From positions 248,001-312,000 of the forward strand of contig NZ_QAOV01000003.1 of the NCBI RefSeq assembly GCF_003050925.1: 64,000 nucleotides of DNA, read 5' to 3'. Source of the stretch: Pseudomonas sp. GV085 (GTDB lineage Bacteria > Pseudomonadota > Gammaproteobacteria > Pseudomonadales > Pseudomonadaceae). Made by a program: the position numbers and the translations under genes. Positions 16,528 through 26,349 of the stretch are shown here, one piece after another. The number at the start of each line of letters is the position of its first letter. Positions within the stretch are counted from its first letter, which is position 1. Under the pieces are notes generated by a model. It did no database searches. It was not told the origin of the DNA and saw nothing but the letters and a program-made list of their open reading frames with translations.

Positions 16528-17619
16528 GTGGCGCTCAATAGCATCGAAGAACTGGTTGAAGACATCCGCCAAGGCAAGATGGTCATCCTCATGGATGACG
16601 AAGACCGCGAGAACGAAGGCGACCTGATCATGGCCGCCGAGTGCTGCAAGCCCGAGCACATCAACTTCATGGCCAAGCACGCCCGTGGCCTGATCTGCAT
16701 GCCGATGAGCCGCGAGCGTTGCGAACTGCTCAAGCTGCCGTTGATGGCGCCGCGCAACGGTTCCGGTTTCGGCACCAAGTTCACCGTATCGATCGAAGCA
16801 GCCACCGGTGTGACCACCGGCATCTCCGCCGCCGACCGCGCGCGCACCGTGCAGGCTGCCGCCGCCCGTGATGCCAAGGCTGAAGACATCGTCAGCCCCG
16901 GTCACATCTTCCCGCTGATGGCCCAGGCCGGCGGTACCCTGGCCCGCGCCGGCCATACCGAAGCCGCCTGTGATCTGGCGCGCATGGCCGGTTTCGAGCC
17001 GAGCGGCGTGATCTGCGAAGTGATGAACGACGACGGCACCATGTCCCGTCGCGCCGAGTTGGAAGCTTTTGCCGCCGAACACGACATCAAGATCGGCACC
17101 ATCGCGGACCTGATTCACTACCGGATGATCCACGAACGTACCGTTCAGCGGATTGCCGAGCAGCCACTGGACAGCGAGTTGGGCCAATTCAACCTGGTGA
17201 CCTACCGTGATTCCGTGGAAGGCGACGTGCACATGGCACTGACCCTGGGCAACGTGTGTGCCGAAGAACCGACCCTGGTTCGGGTGCATAACATGGACCC
17301 GCTGCGCGACCTGCTGATGGTCAAGCAGCCGGGCCGCTGGAGCCTGCGCGCCGCCATGGCTGCGGTTGCCGAGGCGGGCAGTGGTGTGGTGCTGTTGCTG
17401 GGTCACCCGCTCGATGGCGACGTGTTGCTGGCGCACATCCGCGAAACCGCCGACCACGCCGCCGTGAAAAAACCGACCACCTATAGCATTGTCGGTGCCG
17501 GTTCGCAGATCCTGCGTGACTTGGGTGTACGCAAAATGCGCCTGATGTCGGCGCCGATGAAGTTTAATGCGATATCCGGTTTCGATCTGGAAGTTGTAGA
17601 ATACGTGCCCTCCGAATAA
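16528..17619 (+). CDS. ribB: RibBX: DHBP synthase with a degenerate GTP cyclohydrolase II-like domain
   Basis: The 363-residue protein starts with GTG after AAGGGGG. Residues about 1-200 are 3,4-dihydroxy-2-butanone 4-phosphate synthase (DDEDRENEGDLIMAAE; HARGLICMPM; GHIFPL; AGHTEAACDLARMAG). The C-terminal 160 residues align in layout with GTP cyclohydrolase II. They lack the zinc cysteines (C...RCDC) that the separate RibA at 20426 keeps ([14 protein letters not shown]). The second domain is therefore probably not a cyclohydrolase, fitting the RibBX variant described in Proteobacteria. It feeds lumazine synthase, encoded next. Confidence 0.93.
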   Translation: MALNSIEELVEDIRQGKMVILMDDEDRENEGDLIMAAECCKPEHINFMAKHARGLICMPMSRERCELLKLPLMAPRNGSGFGTKFTVSIEAATGVTTGISAADRARTVQAAAARDAKAEDIVSPGHIFPLMAQAGGTLARAGHTEAACDLARMAGFEPSGVICEVMNDDGTMSRRAELEAFAAEHDIKIGTIADLIHYRMIHERTVQRIAEQPLDSELGQFNLVTYRDSVEGDVHMALTLGNVCAEEPTLVRVHNMDPLRDLLMVKQPGRWSLRAAMAAVAEAGSGVVLLLGHPLDGDVLLAHIRETADHAAVKKPTTYSIVGAGSQILRDLGVRKMRLMSAPMKFNAISGFDLEVVEYVPSE

Positions 17620-17710
17620 TGACCGGTTGTTTCCGGCCTTGAATTCGCGGTTCAAATATCACCGAGGGGCGCGTACGAGACGCGTCCCGGCTCTTTAAGA
17701 GATCTATCGA

Positions 17711-18187
17711 ATGACCCTGAAGACCATCGAAGGTACCTTCATCGCCCCTAAAGGCCGCTACGCTTTGGTAGTGGGCCGTTTCAACAGCTTCGTCGTTGAA
17801 AGCCTGGTCAGCGGTGCAGTCGATGCCCTGGTTCGCCACGGCGTGAGCGAAAGCGACATCACCATCATCCGCGCACCTGGCGCCTTCGAAATTCCGCTGG
17901 TTGCGCAGAAAGTCGCCCAGAAAGGCGAGTTCGCGGCAATCATCGCCCTCGGCGCGGTCATTCGTGGCGGCACTCCGCACTTCGAATACGTGGCTGGCGA
18001 ATGCACCAAGGGCCTGGCCCAGGTGTCCATGGAGTTCGGCGTTCCGGTCGCATTCGGCGTGCTGACCGTTGACTCCATCGAGCAAGCCATCGAACGTTCC
18101 GGCACCAAGGCCGGTAACAAAGGTGCTGAAGCTGCCCTGTCCGCTCTGGAAATGGTCAGCCTGCTGGCGCAGTTGGAGGCCAAGTGA
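17711..18187 (+). CDS. ribH: 6,7-dimethyl-8-ribityllumazine synthase
   Basis: The 158-residue protein has the lumazine synthase blocks [43 protein letters not shown] and [17 protein letters not shown]. It condenses dihydroxybutanone phosphate with the RibD product; the enzyme assembles as rings or icosahedra. A hairpin (GGGGCGCGT / ACGCGTCCC, near 17666-17687) lies in the 91-bp leader. The stop overlaps the nusB GTG start. Confidence 0.96.
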   Translation: MTLKTIEGTFIAPKGRYALVVGRFNSFVVESLVSGAVDALVRHGVSESDITIIRAPGAFEIPLVAQKVAQKGEFAAIIALGAVIRGGTPHFEYVAGECTKGLAQVSMEFGVPVAFGVLTVDSIEQAIERSGTKAGNKGAEAALSALEMVSLLAQLEAK

Positions 18188-18684
18188 TTAGCGACGAAAG
18201 CGATCGTTTCAACCCGCGCGATCCAAAGCCTGCGGATGCCGGCAAGCCATCGAAAAGCGTCAAGCGTCGCGAAGCCCGTCAGCTCGCGACCCAGGCGCTG
18301 TACCAATGGCACATGGCCAAGCAGTCGCTGAACGAGATCGAAGCGCAGTTCCGGGTCGATAACGATTTCAGCGATGTCGACGGCGCATACTTCCGCGAAA
18401 TCCTCCACGGGGTTCCGCAGTTCAAGAGCGAAATCGACACCGCGCTCACGCCATGCCTGGACTTGACCATCGAAGAGCTGGACCCGGTTGAACTGGCGGT
18501 TCTGCGCCTGTCCACCTGGGAACTGCTCAAGCGCGCCGACGTGCCGTACCGCGTTGTGATCAACGAGGGTATCGAACTGGCCAAGGTCTTCGGTTCCACC
18601 GACGGCCACAAGTTCGTCAACGGTGTGCTCGACAAGCTGGCCCCGCGTCTGCGTGAAGCTGAAGTGAAGGCGTTCAAGCGCTGA
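18184..18684 (+). CDS. nusB: Transcription antitermination factor NusB
   Basis: The 166-residue protein has the NusB fold blocks [33 protein letters not shown] and [31 protein letters not shown]. It binds boxA RNA with S10 for rRNA antitermination. Translation starts at a GTG overlapping the ribH stop (GTGA), so it is coupled to riboflavin genes, a conserved arrangement. The N-terminal tail of about 25 residues is polar and variable. Confidence 0.96.
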   Translation: MISDESDRFNPRDPKPADAGKPSKSVKRREARQLATQALYQWHMAKQSLNEIEAQFRVDNDFSDVDGAYFREILHGVPQFKSEIDTALTPCLDLTIEELDPVELAVLRLSTWELLKRADVPYRVVINEGIELAKVFGSTDGHKFVNGVLDKLAPRLREAEVKAFKR

Positions 18685-18712
18685 TTGGCGCTTGGAATGT
18701 CGACACGAAGCC

Positions 18713-19678
18713 ATGGGCGAGTTTGAGCTGATCCGCAATTTCTTCGCCGCCGCGCCTTGTGCGCAGGGCGGCGAAGGCGTTGCCCTCGGGATTGGCGATG
18801 ACTGCGCCTTGCTGACTGTTCCCCCAGGGGAACAGATGGCGATCTCTACCGATACGTTGGTGGCCGGCGTGCACTTCGCCGATCCCTGCGATCCGTTTCT
18901 GCTCGGTCAGCGCTCGCTGGCCGTGGCCGTCAGCGACTTGGCGGCCATGGGCGCCACCCCCGTTGCCTTTACCCTTGCCCTGACCTTGCCGACGGTGACT
19001 GCCGATTGGCTGCAGGCCTATGCCCGTGGTTTGAACACCATGGCGCAATGCTGCGGTGTGGCATTGGTGGGTGGCGATACCACCCGTGGGCCGTTAAGCA
19101 TGACCATGACTGTGTTCGGGCGCGTGCCGGCCGGTCTGGCGCTAACCCGCAGTGGCGCGCAACCGGGCGATCTGCTGTGTGTCGGCGGCGACCTGGGCAA
19201 TGCTGCGGGTGCCTTGCCATTGGTGCTCGGCCAGCGCACGGCCCAAGCGAGCATCGCCGAGCCATTGCTGGCGCATTACTGGTCGCCGCAACCGCAGCTT
19301 GGCTTGGGTCAGGCGCTGCGGGGCAAGGCCACTTCGGCAATGGATATCTCCGATGGCTTGCTCGCTGATTGCGGGCATATCGCGCTGGCTTCAAAGGTCG
19401 GTATCCAAGTCGAACGAGATCGCCTGCCGCTCTCCAAAGCGCTGCTCGACTTTCTCGGTCAAGCGGGCGCACAAGTTGCGGCCCTGAGCGGCGGCGACGA
19501 TTACGTCCTGACCTTCACCTTACCGTCCGTCGAGTTGCCTCTATTGCTGGCCGACGGTTGGCCGATCCATGTGATTGGGCGGGTGGTAACGGGGCAGGGC
19601 GTGACGTTGCTGGACGCCGACGGCAAAGACATCACCCCGCAAACCCGGGGTTATCAACATTTTCGGGAGTCACCGTGA
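18713..19678 (+). CDS. thiL: Thiamine-monophosphate kinase
   Basis: The 321-residue protein starts MGEFELIRNFF and has the ThiL/AIR-synthase-type blocks IGDDCALL, TDTLVAGVHF, LAVAVSDLAAMGATP, GGDTTRGPLSMTMTVFG and AMDISDGLLAD. It phosphorylates thiamine monophosphate to the cofactor diphosphate. The ATG at 18713 is preferred over one 21 bases upstream because the family begins with GEF. Its stop overlaps the pgpA GTG start. Confidence 0.96.
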   Translation: MGEFELIRNFFAAAPCAQGGEGVALGIGDDCALLTVPPGEQMAISTDTLVAGVHFADPCDPFLLGQRSLAVAVSDLAAMGATPVAFTLALTLPTVTADWLQAYARGLNTMAQCCGVALVGGDTTRGPLSMTMTVFGRVPAGLALTRSGAQPGDLLCVGGDLGNAAGALPLVLGQRTAQASIAEPLLAHYWSPQPQLGLGQALRGKATSAMDISDGLLADCGHIALASKVGIQVERDRLPLSKALLDFLGQAGAQVAALSGGDDYVLTFTLPSVELPLLLADGWPIHVIGRVVTGQGVTLLDADGKDITPQTRGYQHFRESP

Positions 19679-20178
19679 CAGATCATCCCAATCAGGTCCC
19701 GGCGGAAAACGTACCGCCATCGGTCTGGCGTAATCCGTGGCATTTTTTGGCGTTCGGCTTCGGCTCGGGCACCTTGCCAAAGGCGCCAGGCACTTGGGGG
19801 TCGTTGGTTGCGCTGCCTTTTATCCCGTTGTGGCAAATGCTGCCCGACTGGGGGTACTGGTTGATGCTGGGCATCACCATGTTGTTCGGCTTCTGGCTGT
19901 GCGGCAAAGTGGCCGACGATTTACGGGTACACGACCATGAAGGCATCGTCTGGGACGAAATGGTCGGGATGTGGATCACCCTGTGGCTGGTGCCGGAAGG
20001 TTGGCAATGGTTGCTCGTGGGTTTCTTGATGTTCCGCTTCTTCGACATCCTCAAGCCGTGGCCGATTCGCTGGATTGACCGGCACGTACATGGCGGCGTC
20101 GGGATCATGCTCGATGATGTCCTGGCCGGGGTGTTCGCCTGGCTGGCGATGCAGGGACTGGTGTGGTTTTTCGCCTGA
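19675..20178 (+). CDS. pgpA: Phosphatidylglycerophosphatase A
   Basis: The 167-residue membrane protein starts at a GTG overlapping the thiL stop. It has the PgpA signature FGFGSGTLPKAPGTWGSL, the acidic motif HDHEGIVWDEMVGMW and FRFFDILKPWPIRWIDR...GIMLDDVLAG. It dephosphorylates phosphatidylglycerol phosphate at the inner membrane. A longer open frame upstream lies within thiL and is ignored. thiL-pgpA coupling is conserved in gammaproteobacteria. Confidence 0.96.
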   Translation: MTDHPNQVPAENVPPSVWRNPWHFLAFGFGSGTLPKAPGTWGSLVALPFIPLWQMLPDWGYWLMLGITMLFGFWLCGKVADDLRVHDHEGIVWDEMVGMWITLWLVPEGWQWLLVGFLMFRFFDILKPWPIRWIDRHVHGGVGIMLDDVLAGVFAWLAMQGLVWFFA

Positions 20179-20200
20179 CCGGGGGGACACCGCCGTCACT

Positions 20201-20291
20201 CTGTGGGAGCGAGCTTGCTCGCGATGGCGGACTTTCAGTTGACGAATACGCTGCCGATACACCGCTATCGCGAGCAAGCTCGCTCCCACAG
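20201..20291. repeat. REP pair (TGTGGGAGCG type)
   Basis: CTGTGGGAGCGAGCTTGCTCG at the left and CGAGCAAGCTCGCTCCCACAG at the right are perfect inverted arms around a 49-base spacer. It separates the ribD-pgpA transcription unit from ribA. Confidence 0.88.
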
Positions 20292-20425
20292 GGGTAGTGT
20301 CTTGCGGGCGAATATCAAACTTTTTGATAGTTATCGCCGATAATTCAGCCTAAGCGTCGCTCGGAACCTGCTGTTACAATGCCGGCTCTGCGAATCTTCA
20401 GACTCTTTAGATCAGGAGCACACCG

Positions 20426-21043
20426 GTGCCTGTCGTTTTTGTCGCCGCTTCCAAGCTGCCAACGCCTTTTGCGCAATTCACCATGCACGGCTTTCTCGAT
20501 GAAGCCACCGGCCGCGAGCACGTTGTGCTGAGCCTGGGTGAATTCGCCGACGGTGCCCCGGTACTCGGCCGGCTGCACTCCGAATGCCTGACGGGCGATG
20601 CCTTGTTCAGCCAGCGTTGCGACTGCGGCTCGCAACTGGAGGCCGCCTTGCAGGCCATTGCCCGTGAAGGTCGCGGCGTTTTGCTCTACCTGCGTCAGGA
20701 AGGCCGGGGCATTGGCCTGCTGAACAAGATCCGCGCCTATGAGCTGCAGGACGGTGGTGCCGACACCGTCGAAGCCAACGAGCGCCTTGGCTTTGCCGCC
20801 GATCAGCGTGACTACGCCATGTGCCTGCCGATGCTGGAGCACCTGGGCGTGAAGTCATTGCGCCTGATGACCAACAACCCGCGCAAGGTCAAAGCCCTGA
20901 CCGACATGGGTATCGCGGTCGCCGAGCGCGTGCCGCTGCACACCGGCCACAACCCGCATAACCGACTCTACCTGGCGACCAAGGCCAGCAAGCTCGATCA
21001 CATGATGGGCAATGAGCATCAGGGCGAGGTAGACCGGGCGTGA
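20426..21043 (+). CDS. ribA: GTP cyclohydrolase II RibA
   Basis: The 205-residue protein starts at GTG after CAGGAG. It has the zinc motif [21 protein letters not shown] (about residues 52-72), the substrate-binding [18 protein letters not shown] and the C-terminal [10 protein letters not shown]. It performs the first committed step of riboflavin synthesis. Because the RibBX protein lacks these cysteines, this gene is probably the window's only functional cyclohydrolase II. Its stop overlaps the next GTG start. Confidence 0.97.
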   Translation: MPVVFVAASKLPTPFAQFTMHGFLDEATGREHVVLSLGEFADGAPVLGRLHSECLTGDALFSQRCDCGSQLEAALQAIAREGRGVLLYLRQEGRGIGLLNKIRAYELQDGGADTVEANERLGFAADQRDYAMCLPMLEHLGVKSLRLMTNNPRKVKALTDMGIAVAERVPLHTGHNPHNRLYLATKASKLDHMMGNEHQGEVDRA

Positions 21044-21459
21044 CCCGCGGTCAGGTGCGGCGGCGACTGTCTGTCAACTGGTGGCAGTACCTGGCACTGG
21101 CCTTGTTGCCGCTGTTTGTGATCAACGCGGTGTTCGGCCAGAGCGAAGCCATCCTGCCGGTGCTGGCGATGCCGTTGTTCATCGCCGGAGTCGCCTCGAT
21201 GTTTGTCAGCCTGAGGTTCTTCGGCGCCTACAAACACGCGCTGATCGCCACCCAGAAAGCCTTCGACACTCCGGATGAGCCTGCTGCCTGGATCAGTCTG
21301 TCGGCCAAGCGGCGTACGGCATTCCTTGCCGCCAGCCTGCCGGCCTGGATCGGTGCCCTGGCGGTGTTCGTCGGTCTTGAAGCGGTGCCGCTGATGCTGC
21401 TGGCGCTGTCGACCGCCGTGCTGTTCTACCTCTACCGTATTCCGCGTCAACTCGGTTGA
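21040..21459 (+). CDS. Small inner-membrane protein of unknown function
   Basis: The 139-residue protein starts at GTG overlapping the ribA stop. It has about four membrane segments: residues 15-33, 38-60, 92-111 and 113-131. A basic N-terminus ([13 protein letters not shown]) suggests a cytoplasmic start. I do not recognise the family. Homologues at this position, between ribA and the cobalamin-binding gene in P. aeruginosa, are annotated only as hypothetical (from memory). Coupling to ribA and btuF by overlapping codons shows co-expression, not a shared function. Confidence 0.75.
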   Translation: MTRGQVRRRLSVNWWQYLALALLPLFVINAVFGQSEAILPVLAMPLFIAGVASMFVSLRFFGAYKHALIATQKAFDTPDEPAAWISLSAKRRTAFLAASLPAWIGALAVFVGLEAVPLMLLALSTAVLFYLYRIPRQLG

Positions 21460-22259
21460 TGCGCGCGGTCTGGCTGGCGGTGTCGCTGCTGGCCGCCAGC
21501 AGCACGGCCATTGCAGTCGAGCGGGTTGTCAGCCTTGCACCATCGCTCTCTGAAATCGTCGTAGAACTGGGTTCCGCCGACCTTCTGGTCGGTGTGCTGG
21601 ACGCCGGTGAACGACCTGCCGAACTCAAGAACCTGCCCTCCGTTGGCCGCTATGGCCAGTTGGACATGGAGCGCCTGCTCAGCCTGAGACCTGACCTGTT
21701 GCTGCTATGGCCCGGTAGTGTCGGCCCGGCCCAGCGTGACCAGCTCAAGCGCCTGAATATTCCCACCTTCGTCGCCGAACCCCACAGCCTGGACCAGCTC
21801 ACCGCACAGATCGAGTCCATTGCCGCTCAGCTTGGACGGCCCGAACGCGGAACTTCATTGGCCAGCGATTTACGCCAGCGGCTGGATGAGTTGCGTCAGC
21901 GCTATCGACGGGACAAGCCGTTACGGGTGTTCTATCAGGTCTGGGATCGGCCGTTGTACACCGTCGGTGGCGAGCAGATCATCAGCGATGCGCTGGAAGT
22001 CTGCGGTGCCCAAAACGTGTTTGCCGACCTGAAACTGCCGGCACCGCAGGTCAGTGTGGAAGCCGTATTGCAGCGTAATCCCGAGGTGATTCTGGCCAGC
22101 GATCAGGCGCAACTCGATGCGTGGAAAGCCTGGCCGCAGGTGGTGGCCGTGGCACAAGGACAGTTACGAATGGTGACGGACAAAGGCCTGGAGCGGCCGA
22201 GTGGGCAGATGATTGAGGCGACTGCAAAGCTGTGTCAACTTATCGACCCTGAGCGCTGA
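21459..22259 (+). CDS. btuF: Cobalamin ABC transporter substrate-binding protein (BtuF-like)
   Basis: The 266-residue precursor starts [19 protein letters not shown], a signal peptide. A class III binding-protein fold follows (RVVSLAPSLSEIVVELG; VGRYGQLDMERLLSLRPDLLLLW; PLRVFYQVWDRPLYTVGG). The ATG at 21459 overlaps the preceding stop as TGATG; a TTG one codon earlier is the alternative. It converges on a BtuB-like receptor gene, and together they suggest vitamin B12 uptake. No BtuC or BtuD gene is in the window. Confidence 0.85.
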   Translation: MRAVWLAVSLLAASSTAIAVERVVSLAPSLSEIVVELGSADLLVGVLDAGERPAELKNLPSVGRYGQLDMERLLSLRPDLLLLWPGSVGPAQRDQLKRLNIPTFVAEPHSLDQLTAQIESIAAQLGRPERGTSLASDLRQRLDELRQRYRRDKPLRVFYQVWDRPLYTVGGEQIISDALEVCGAQNVFADLKLPAPQVSVEAVLQRNPEVILASDQAQLDAWKAWPQVVAVAQGQLRMVTDKGLERPSGQMIEATAKLCQLIDPER

Positions 22260-22285
22260 ATTACGGCGTACCGACACACTACCTC

Positions 22286-22314
22286 TGTAGGAGCTGCCTT
22301 CGGCAGCTCCTACA
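22286..22314. repeat. Single REP hairpin between btuF and the btuB-like gene
   Basis: TGTAGGAGCTGCC and GGCAGCTCCTACA are perfect 13-bp arms around TTC. Lying between convergent stops, it could serve both genes as a transcription barrier, though neither side has a T run. Confidence 0.85.
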
Positions 22315-22321
22315 ACTGATC

Positions 22322-24208
22322 TCAGTGGATTTCAGGCGTCCAGGTCACCCCGAACATCCACGCCCGACCTTCCTCGCGATACCCGTACTGGCTACCTTGA
22401 TGGCTGTACAACGCCCGGCTGTAACCCTTGTCCAGCAGGTTATCGACCTTCAGCTCCAGACTGATTTCACGATTGAGCGCCCAACTGCTGCGCAGCCCCA
22501 ACAAGGCATAACCGTCCAGCGGCTGTTGATTGTTCAGGTCGTCATAGCTGCTGCTGACTGCCTGCCAACTGGCGCCGAGGCCCAGGCGATCGAACTGACG
22601 GTCCAGATCCCAGCTCAAAGTGCGCCGCGCGCGACGGGCCAGGGTATGGCCAGTGTCGCGATCCCTCGGGTCGATGATCGCGACGCCAAGGTTGCTCTGC
22701 CAGCCGAACCATTCCTGCTTCAATGCCGCTTCAAAGCCGTTGATTCGCGCCGAGGCGACGTTCTCGGGGCGCAAGTTGCTGCCGAAGATGATCGCGTCTT
22801 CAAGGTCGGTGCGATACAGCGACGTCTCCAGGCGACTGTCCTCAGTCAATTGGCTGCGCCATTGCAGCTCATAGCTTTTTGAGGTTTCAGGCTTCAGGTC
22901 CGGGTTGCTGAAGCCGGGGTAATACAGATCGTTGAACGTCGGCGCGCGGAAGCCTTCGCTGTAAGTCAGCAGCACTTCGTTGTCCGGGTTCAGCGGCAGG
23001 GTGAAGGTGCCACTCCAGGTATTCTGGCTGCCGAACTGCTGGTTATCGTCATGACGCAGGCCCAACTCCGTGGAAAAGCTGTCGGCCTGATAGCGGTGCT
23101 GGATGTACGCCGCACGGTTCCAGCGACTGTCCTCATCGAATGCGGTGCTGCTGTTGATGCGGTCTTCATACCAGTCACCTCCGAGCAGCAAACTGTTGCG
23201 CTCGTTGAGCGTCAGGTCGTTCTGCCAGTTCACCGAATCGCGGTAGGTGTTGAACACGCTGCGCTCATCGCTGAGCTTGTCCAGGGTCTTCTCGCGGTTT
23301 TCGCTATGGCCGAACTCGATGCGGGTTTTCCACAGATCATTGATGCGCGCGTCTATGTAACTGCTGACACTGCTCACATCGAATTCGTTGTAGGGCTGCT
23401 GTTGGACCGACTCGAACGTATTCATGTCGAAGCGCCCGAACGGGTTGTCGAACTCGCTTTTGCCGCGGTTATCCAACGCGTTGGCGCCGATTTCGATGTC
23501 ATCGGTCAGCGCATGGCTGAGGCTCAGGCTGACGGATTTGTTGCGGTATTCGTCATGGTCGCCGTCGCTGGGATACGACTCGTGGGTGCGATTGATCCCG
23601 GCGGTTTCGTCGAGGCTGGCGCCGAGGTTGAAGCGGGTGTGTGCATCGCCACCGGACAAGCCGAGGCTGCGCTCCCAAGTCTGGTTGCTGCCAAAGCCCA
23701 TGTGCAGTCGAGGTTGCAGGCCCTGTTCGCCACTACGACGGGTGAAGATCTGGATCACCCCGCCAATCGCATCGCTGCCATAAATCACCGAGCGGGAGCC
23801 GCGCAGCACTTCCACGCGCTCGACCTGCTCGATGTTGATGTGTTGCAGGTTGCTGTCCCCGGAGGTCGAACTGCCGATGCGCTGACCGTCCACCAGCACC
23901 AGGCTCTGGGCCGACTGGGTGCCGCGAATGTAAACCCCCGGCAAGCTGCCGCGCCCGCCGGTTTGCACGACTTGCACGCCCGGTACGAGACGCAGCAGGT
24001 CGGTGACGCTATCGGGTTGCAGGCGATCGATGTCTGCGCGGGTGAACACGGTGTTGGCGGCACTGCTGTCATTGCGCGCTTCGACCTGGCGGTTGGCGCT
24101 GATCAACACATCGGGCAGCTTCAGGGCCTGATCGCGTTCGAAGGTGTCGGCCAGCAGTTGACCGGCCGGCAGCAGGGTCAGCGTCAGGGCGAAGGGAGAG
24201 AGTTTCAT
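22322..24208 (-). CDS. btuB: TonB-dependent vitamin B12 receptor, BtuB-like
   Basis: The 628-residue precursor has a signal peptide (MKLSPFALTLTLLPAGQLLA) and a TonB-box-like segment (LKLPDVLISANR). The plug domain spans about 45-160 (DLLRLVPGVQVVQTGGRGSLPGVYIRGTQS; IEQVERVEVLRGSRSVIYGSDAIGGVIQIFTRR). A beta-barrel ends in FGVTWTPEIH. Size and plug sequence fit BtuB. No cobalamin riboswitch is visible in the 150 bp upstream, which is filled by REP sequence, so control by B12 would need another mechanism or a distant promoter. Confidence 0.9.
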   Translation of the reverse strand: MKLSPFALTLTLLPAGQLLADTFERDQALKLPDVLISANRQVEARNDSSAANTVFTRADIDRLQPDSVTDLLRLVPGVQVVQTGGRGSLPGVYIRGTQSAQSLVLVDGQRIGSSTSGDSNLQHINIEQVERVEVLRGSRSVIYGSDAIGGVIQIFTRRSGEQGLQPRLHMGFGSNQTWERSLGLSGGDAHTRFNLGASLDETAGINRTHESYPSDGDHDEYRNKSVSLSLSHALTDDIEIGANALDNRGKSEFDNPFGRFDMNTFESVQQQPYNEFDVSSVSSYIDARINDLWKTRIEFGHSENREKTLDKLSDERSVFNTYRDSVNWQNDLTLNERNSLLLGGDWYEDRINSSTAFDEDSRWNRAAYIQHRYQADSFSTELGLRHDDNQQFGSQNTWSGTFTLPLNPDNEVLLTYSEGFRAPTFNDLYYPGFSNPDLKPETSKSYELQWRSQLTEDSRLETSLYRTDLEDAIIFGSNLRPENVASARINGFEAALKQEWFGWQSNLGVAIIDPRDRDTGHTLARRARRTLSWDLDRQFDRLGLGASWQAVSSSYDDLNNQQPLDGYALLGLRSSWALNREISLELKVDNLLDKGYSRALYSHQGSQYGYREEGRAWMFGVTWTPEIH

Positions 24209-24245
24209 GGAGGATCCGGGATTTCAGATGCGACGCAACTCCCCG

Positions 24246-24345
24246 TGGGAGCTGCCGAAGGCTGCGATCTTTTGATTTTGATTTTTGCAGATATGGAGTT
24301 GCCGAAGGCCTGGATCAAAAGATCGCAGCCTTCGGCAGCTCCTAC
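24246..24345. repeat. Long REP palindrome between dxs and btuB
   Basis: GGAGCTGCCGAAGGCTGCGA at the left and its complement at the right, including AAGATC/GATCTT, enclose about 40 bases. Both genes are on the minus strand, so this lies where the btuB promoter or a dxs terminator would be expected. Confidence 0.85.
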
Positions 24346-24359
24346 ACGGGGCTTTGCGT

Positions 24360-26258
24360 TTAGATGTTCAGCAGTTGCAGGCGCTCGCGGATCGAAGCCT
24401 CGATCCCGGCTTCATCCAAACCACACTCGGCCAGCATTTGCGCAGGCTTGGCGTGTTCGACGTAGATGTCGGGCAAGCCCAGGTGCAGCATCGACTTGAG
24501 GATGTTCTCGCGAGCGAGGAATTCGCTGACCGCGCCACCGGCGCCGCCCATGATCGCGTTTTCTTCGACGGTCACCAGCAATTCATGGCTGCCGGCGATT
24601 TCGCGAACCAGCGCTTCATCCAGCGGCTTGACGAAACGCATGTCGACCACGGTCGCGTCCAGTGTCTCGGCGACTTTCAGGGCTTCGGCCAGTTGCACGC
24701 CGAACACCAGCAGGGCGACTTTGCTGCCCTGGCGGCGGACTACGCCCTTGCCGATCTCGATTGGTTCGAGGTCTTTCTCGATGGTCGCGTTCGGGCCATT
24801 ACCGCGTGGATAACGCACGGCCGCCGGGCCTTCATACAGGTGCCCCGTGGTGAGCATCTTGCGCAGCTCGTTTTCATCGCTCGGGGTCATCACCAGCATG
24901 CCGGGGATGCAGCGCAGGTACGAAAGGTCGAAACTGCCGGCGTGGGTTGGACCGTCTTCGCCCACCAGGCCTGCGCGGTCGATGGCGAACAGTACGTCGA
25001 GGTTCTGTACGGCGACGTCATGCACCAACTGGTCGTAGCCGCGCTGCAGGAAGGTCGAATAAATGGCTACCACGGGTTTGGCGCCCTCGCAGGCCATGCC
25101 GGCCGCGAAGGTGACGGCGTGCTGCTCGGCAATGGCCACGTCGAAGTAGCGCAGCGGGAATCGTTCGCTGAAAGCGACCAGATCCGAGCCTTCCTTCATC
25201 GCCGGGGTAATCCCGACCAGGCGCGGATCGGCAGCCGCCATGTCGCACAGCCATTCACCGAACACACCGGAATATTTCGGCCCGCTGGCCTTTTTCGGCG
25301 CAACGGCCGGGGCGTCCAGCGGTTCGAGTTTGGTAATGGCGTGGTAACCGATCGGGTCGACTTCCGCCGGGGCGAAGCCTTTGCCTTTCTTGGTGACGAC
25401 GTGCAGGAACTGCGGACCTTTCAGATCGCGCATGTTGCGCAGCGTGGCGATCAGGGTCGGCAGGTCGTGACCATCGATCGGGCCGATGTAGTTCCAGCCC
25501 AGCTCTTCGAACAGCGTGCCGGGAACCAGCATGCCTTTGGCATATTCTTCGGTGCGACGGGCGATTTCCCAGGCACCGGGCAGGCGCGACAACACTTTCT
25601 TGCTGCCTTCGCGCATGCTCGCGTAGGTGCGGCTGGAAAGGATTTTCGCCAGATAGTTGGACAAGCCACCGACGTTGCGCGAGATCGACATGTCGTTGTC
25701 GTTGAGGATCACCAGCATGTTGGCGTCCACTTCCGGCGCATGGTTCAGCGCCTCGAACGCCATGCCCGCAGTCAACGCGCCGTCGCCGATCACCGCGATC
25801 GCCTTGCGCTCGCTGTTCTGCAGGCGGGCGGCAATCGCCATGCCCAGCGCGGCACTGATCGAGGTGCTGGAGTGGCCGACGCCAAAGGTGTCGTATTCGC
25901 TCTCGGAGCGGCGCGGGAACGCAGCGACGCCGTCCTTCTGGCGCAGGGTGGCCATGCGCTCGCGACGACCGGTGAGGATCTTGTGTGGATAAGCCTGATG
26001 ACCCACGTCCCACACCAGACGGTCGTCCGGGGTGTCGAAGACGTAATGCAGCGCGATGGTCAGCTCGATCACGCCCAGCCCGGCACCGAAATGCCCACCG
26101 GTCTGGCCGACCGTGTAGAGCAATTCCAGGCGCAACTCATCGGCCAGGGTTTCCAGCTCGGCTTCGCCTAACCGGCGCAGGCCGTCCGGCGTATTCGCGC
26201 GGTCGAGCAGGGGCGTGGTCGGGCGTTTGCGGGGAATCTCATGAAACGTCGTGGGCAT
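24360..26258 (-). CDS. dxs: 1-deoxy-D-xylulose-5-phosphate synthase
   Basis: The 632-residue thiamine-diphosphate enzyme has the blocks [50 protein letters not shown] (cofactor metal site) and [18 protein letters not shown]. It makes DXP from pyruvate and glyceraldehyde phosphate, the entry to the MEP isoprenoid pathway, and DXP also feeds thiamine synthesis. It follows ispA after 91 bp on the same strand, giving the conserved xseB-ispA-dxs order. Confidence 0.97.
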   Translation of the reverse strand: MPTTFHEIPRKRPTTPLLDRANTPDGLRRLGEAELETLADELRLELLYTVGQTGGHFGAGLGVIELTIALHYVFDTPDDRLVWDVGHQAYPHKILTGRRERMATLRQKDGVAAFPRRSESEYDTFGVGHSSTSISAALGMAIAARLQNSERKAIAVIGDGALTAGMAFEALNHAPEVDANMLVILNDNDMSISRNVGGLSNYLAKILSSRTYASMREGSKKVLSRLPGAWEIARRTEEYAKGMLVPGTLFEELGWNYIGPIDGHDLPTLIATLRNMRDLKGPQFLHVVTKKGKGFAPAEVDPIGYHAITKLEPLDAPAVAPKKASGPKYSGVFGEWLCDMAAADPRLVGITPAMKEGSDLVAFSERFPLRYFDVAIAEQHAVTFAAGMACEGAKPVVAIYSTFLQRGYDQLVHDVAVQNLDVLFAIDRAGLVGEDGPTHAGSFDLSYLRCIPGMLVMTPSDENELRKMLTTGHLYEGPAAVRYPRGNGPNATIEKDLEPIEIGKGVVRRQGSKVALLVFGVQLAEALKVAETLDATVVDMRFVKPLDEALVREIAGSHELLVTVEENAIMGGAGGAVSEFLARENILKSMLHLGLPDIYVEHAKPAQMLAECGLDEAGIEASIRERLQLLNI

Positions 26259-26349
26259 CAGGCGAATCGTTATAGGTATAAAAGATGCGGCAGTTTACCT
26301 GATGCATCGGTCCCTGCCCACGCGTTGGTTTTTTTTGGCGGATTCGCCG

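Noticed and set aside
17620..17710. Possible FMN riboswitch before ribH
   Set aside because: Only one simple hairpin is present; the leader is too short and lacks the conserved FMN-aptamer sequence.
24209..24359. Possible cobalamin riboswitch before btuB
   Set aside because: The region is accounted for by a REP palindrome, and no conserved B12 core is visible.
24285..26171. Long plus-strand open frame over dxs
   Set aside because: It mirrors the dxs coding sequence, has no recognisable domain, and the minus-strand frame is unmistakable DXP synthase.
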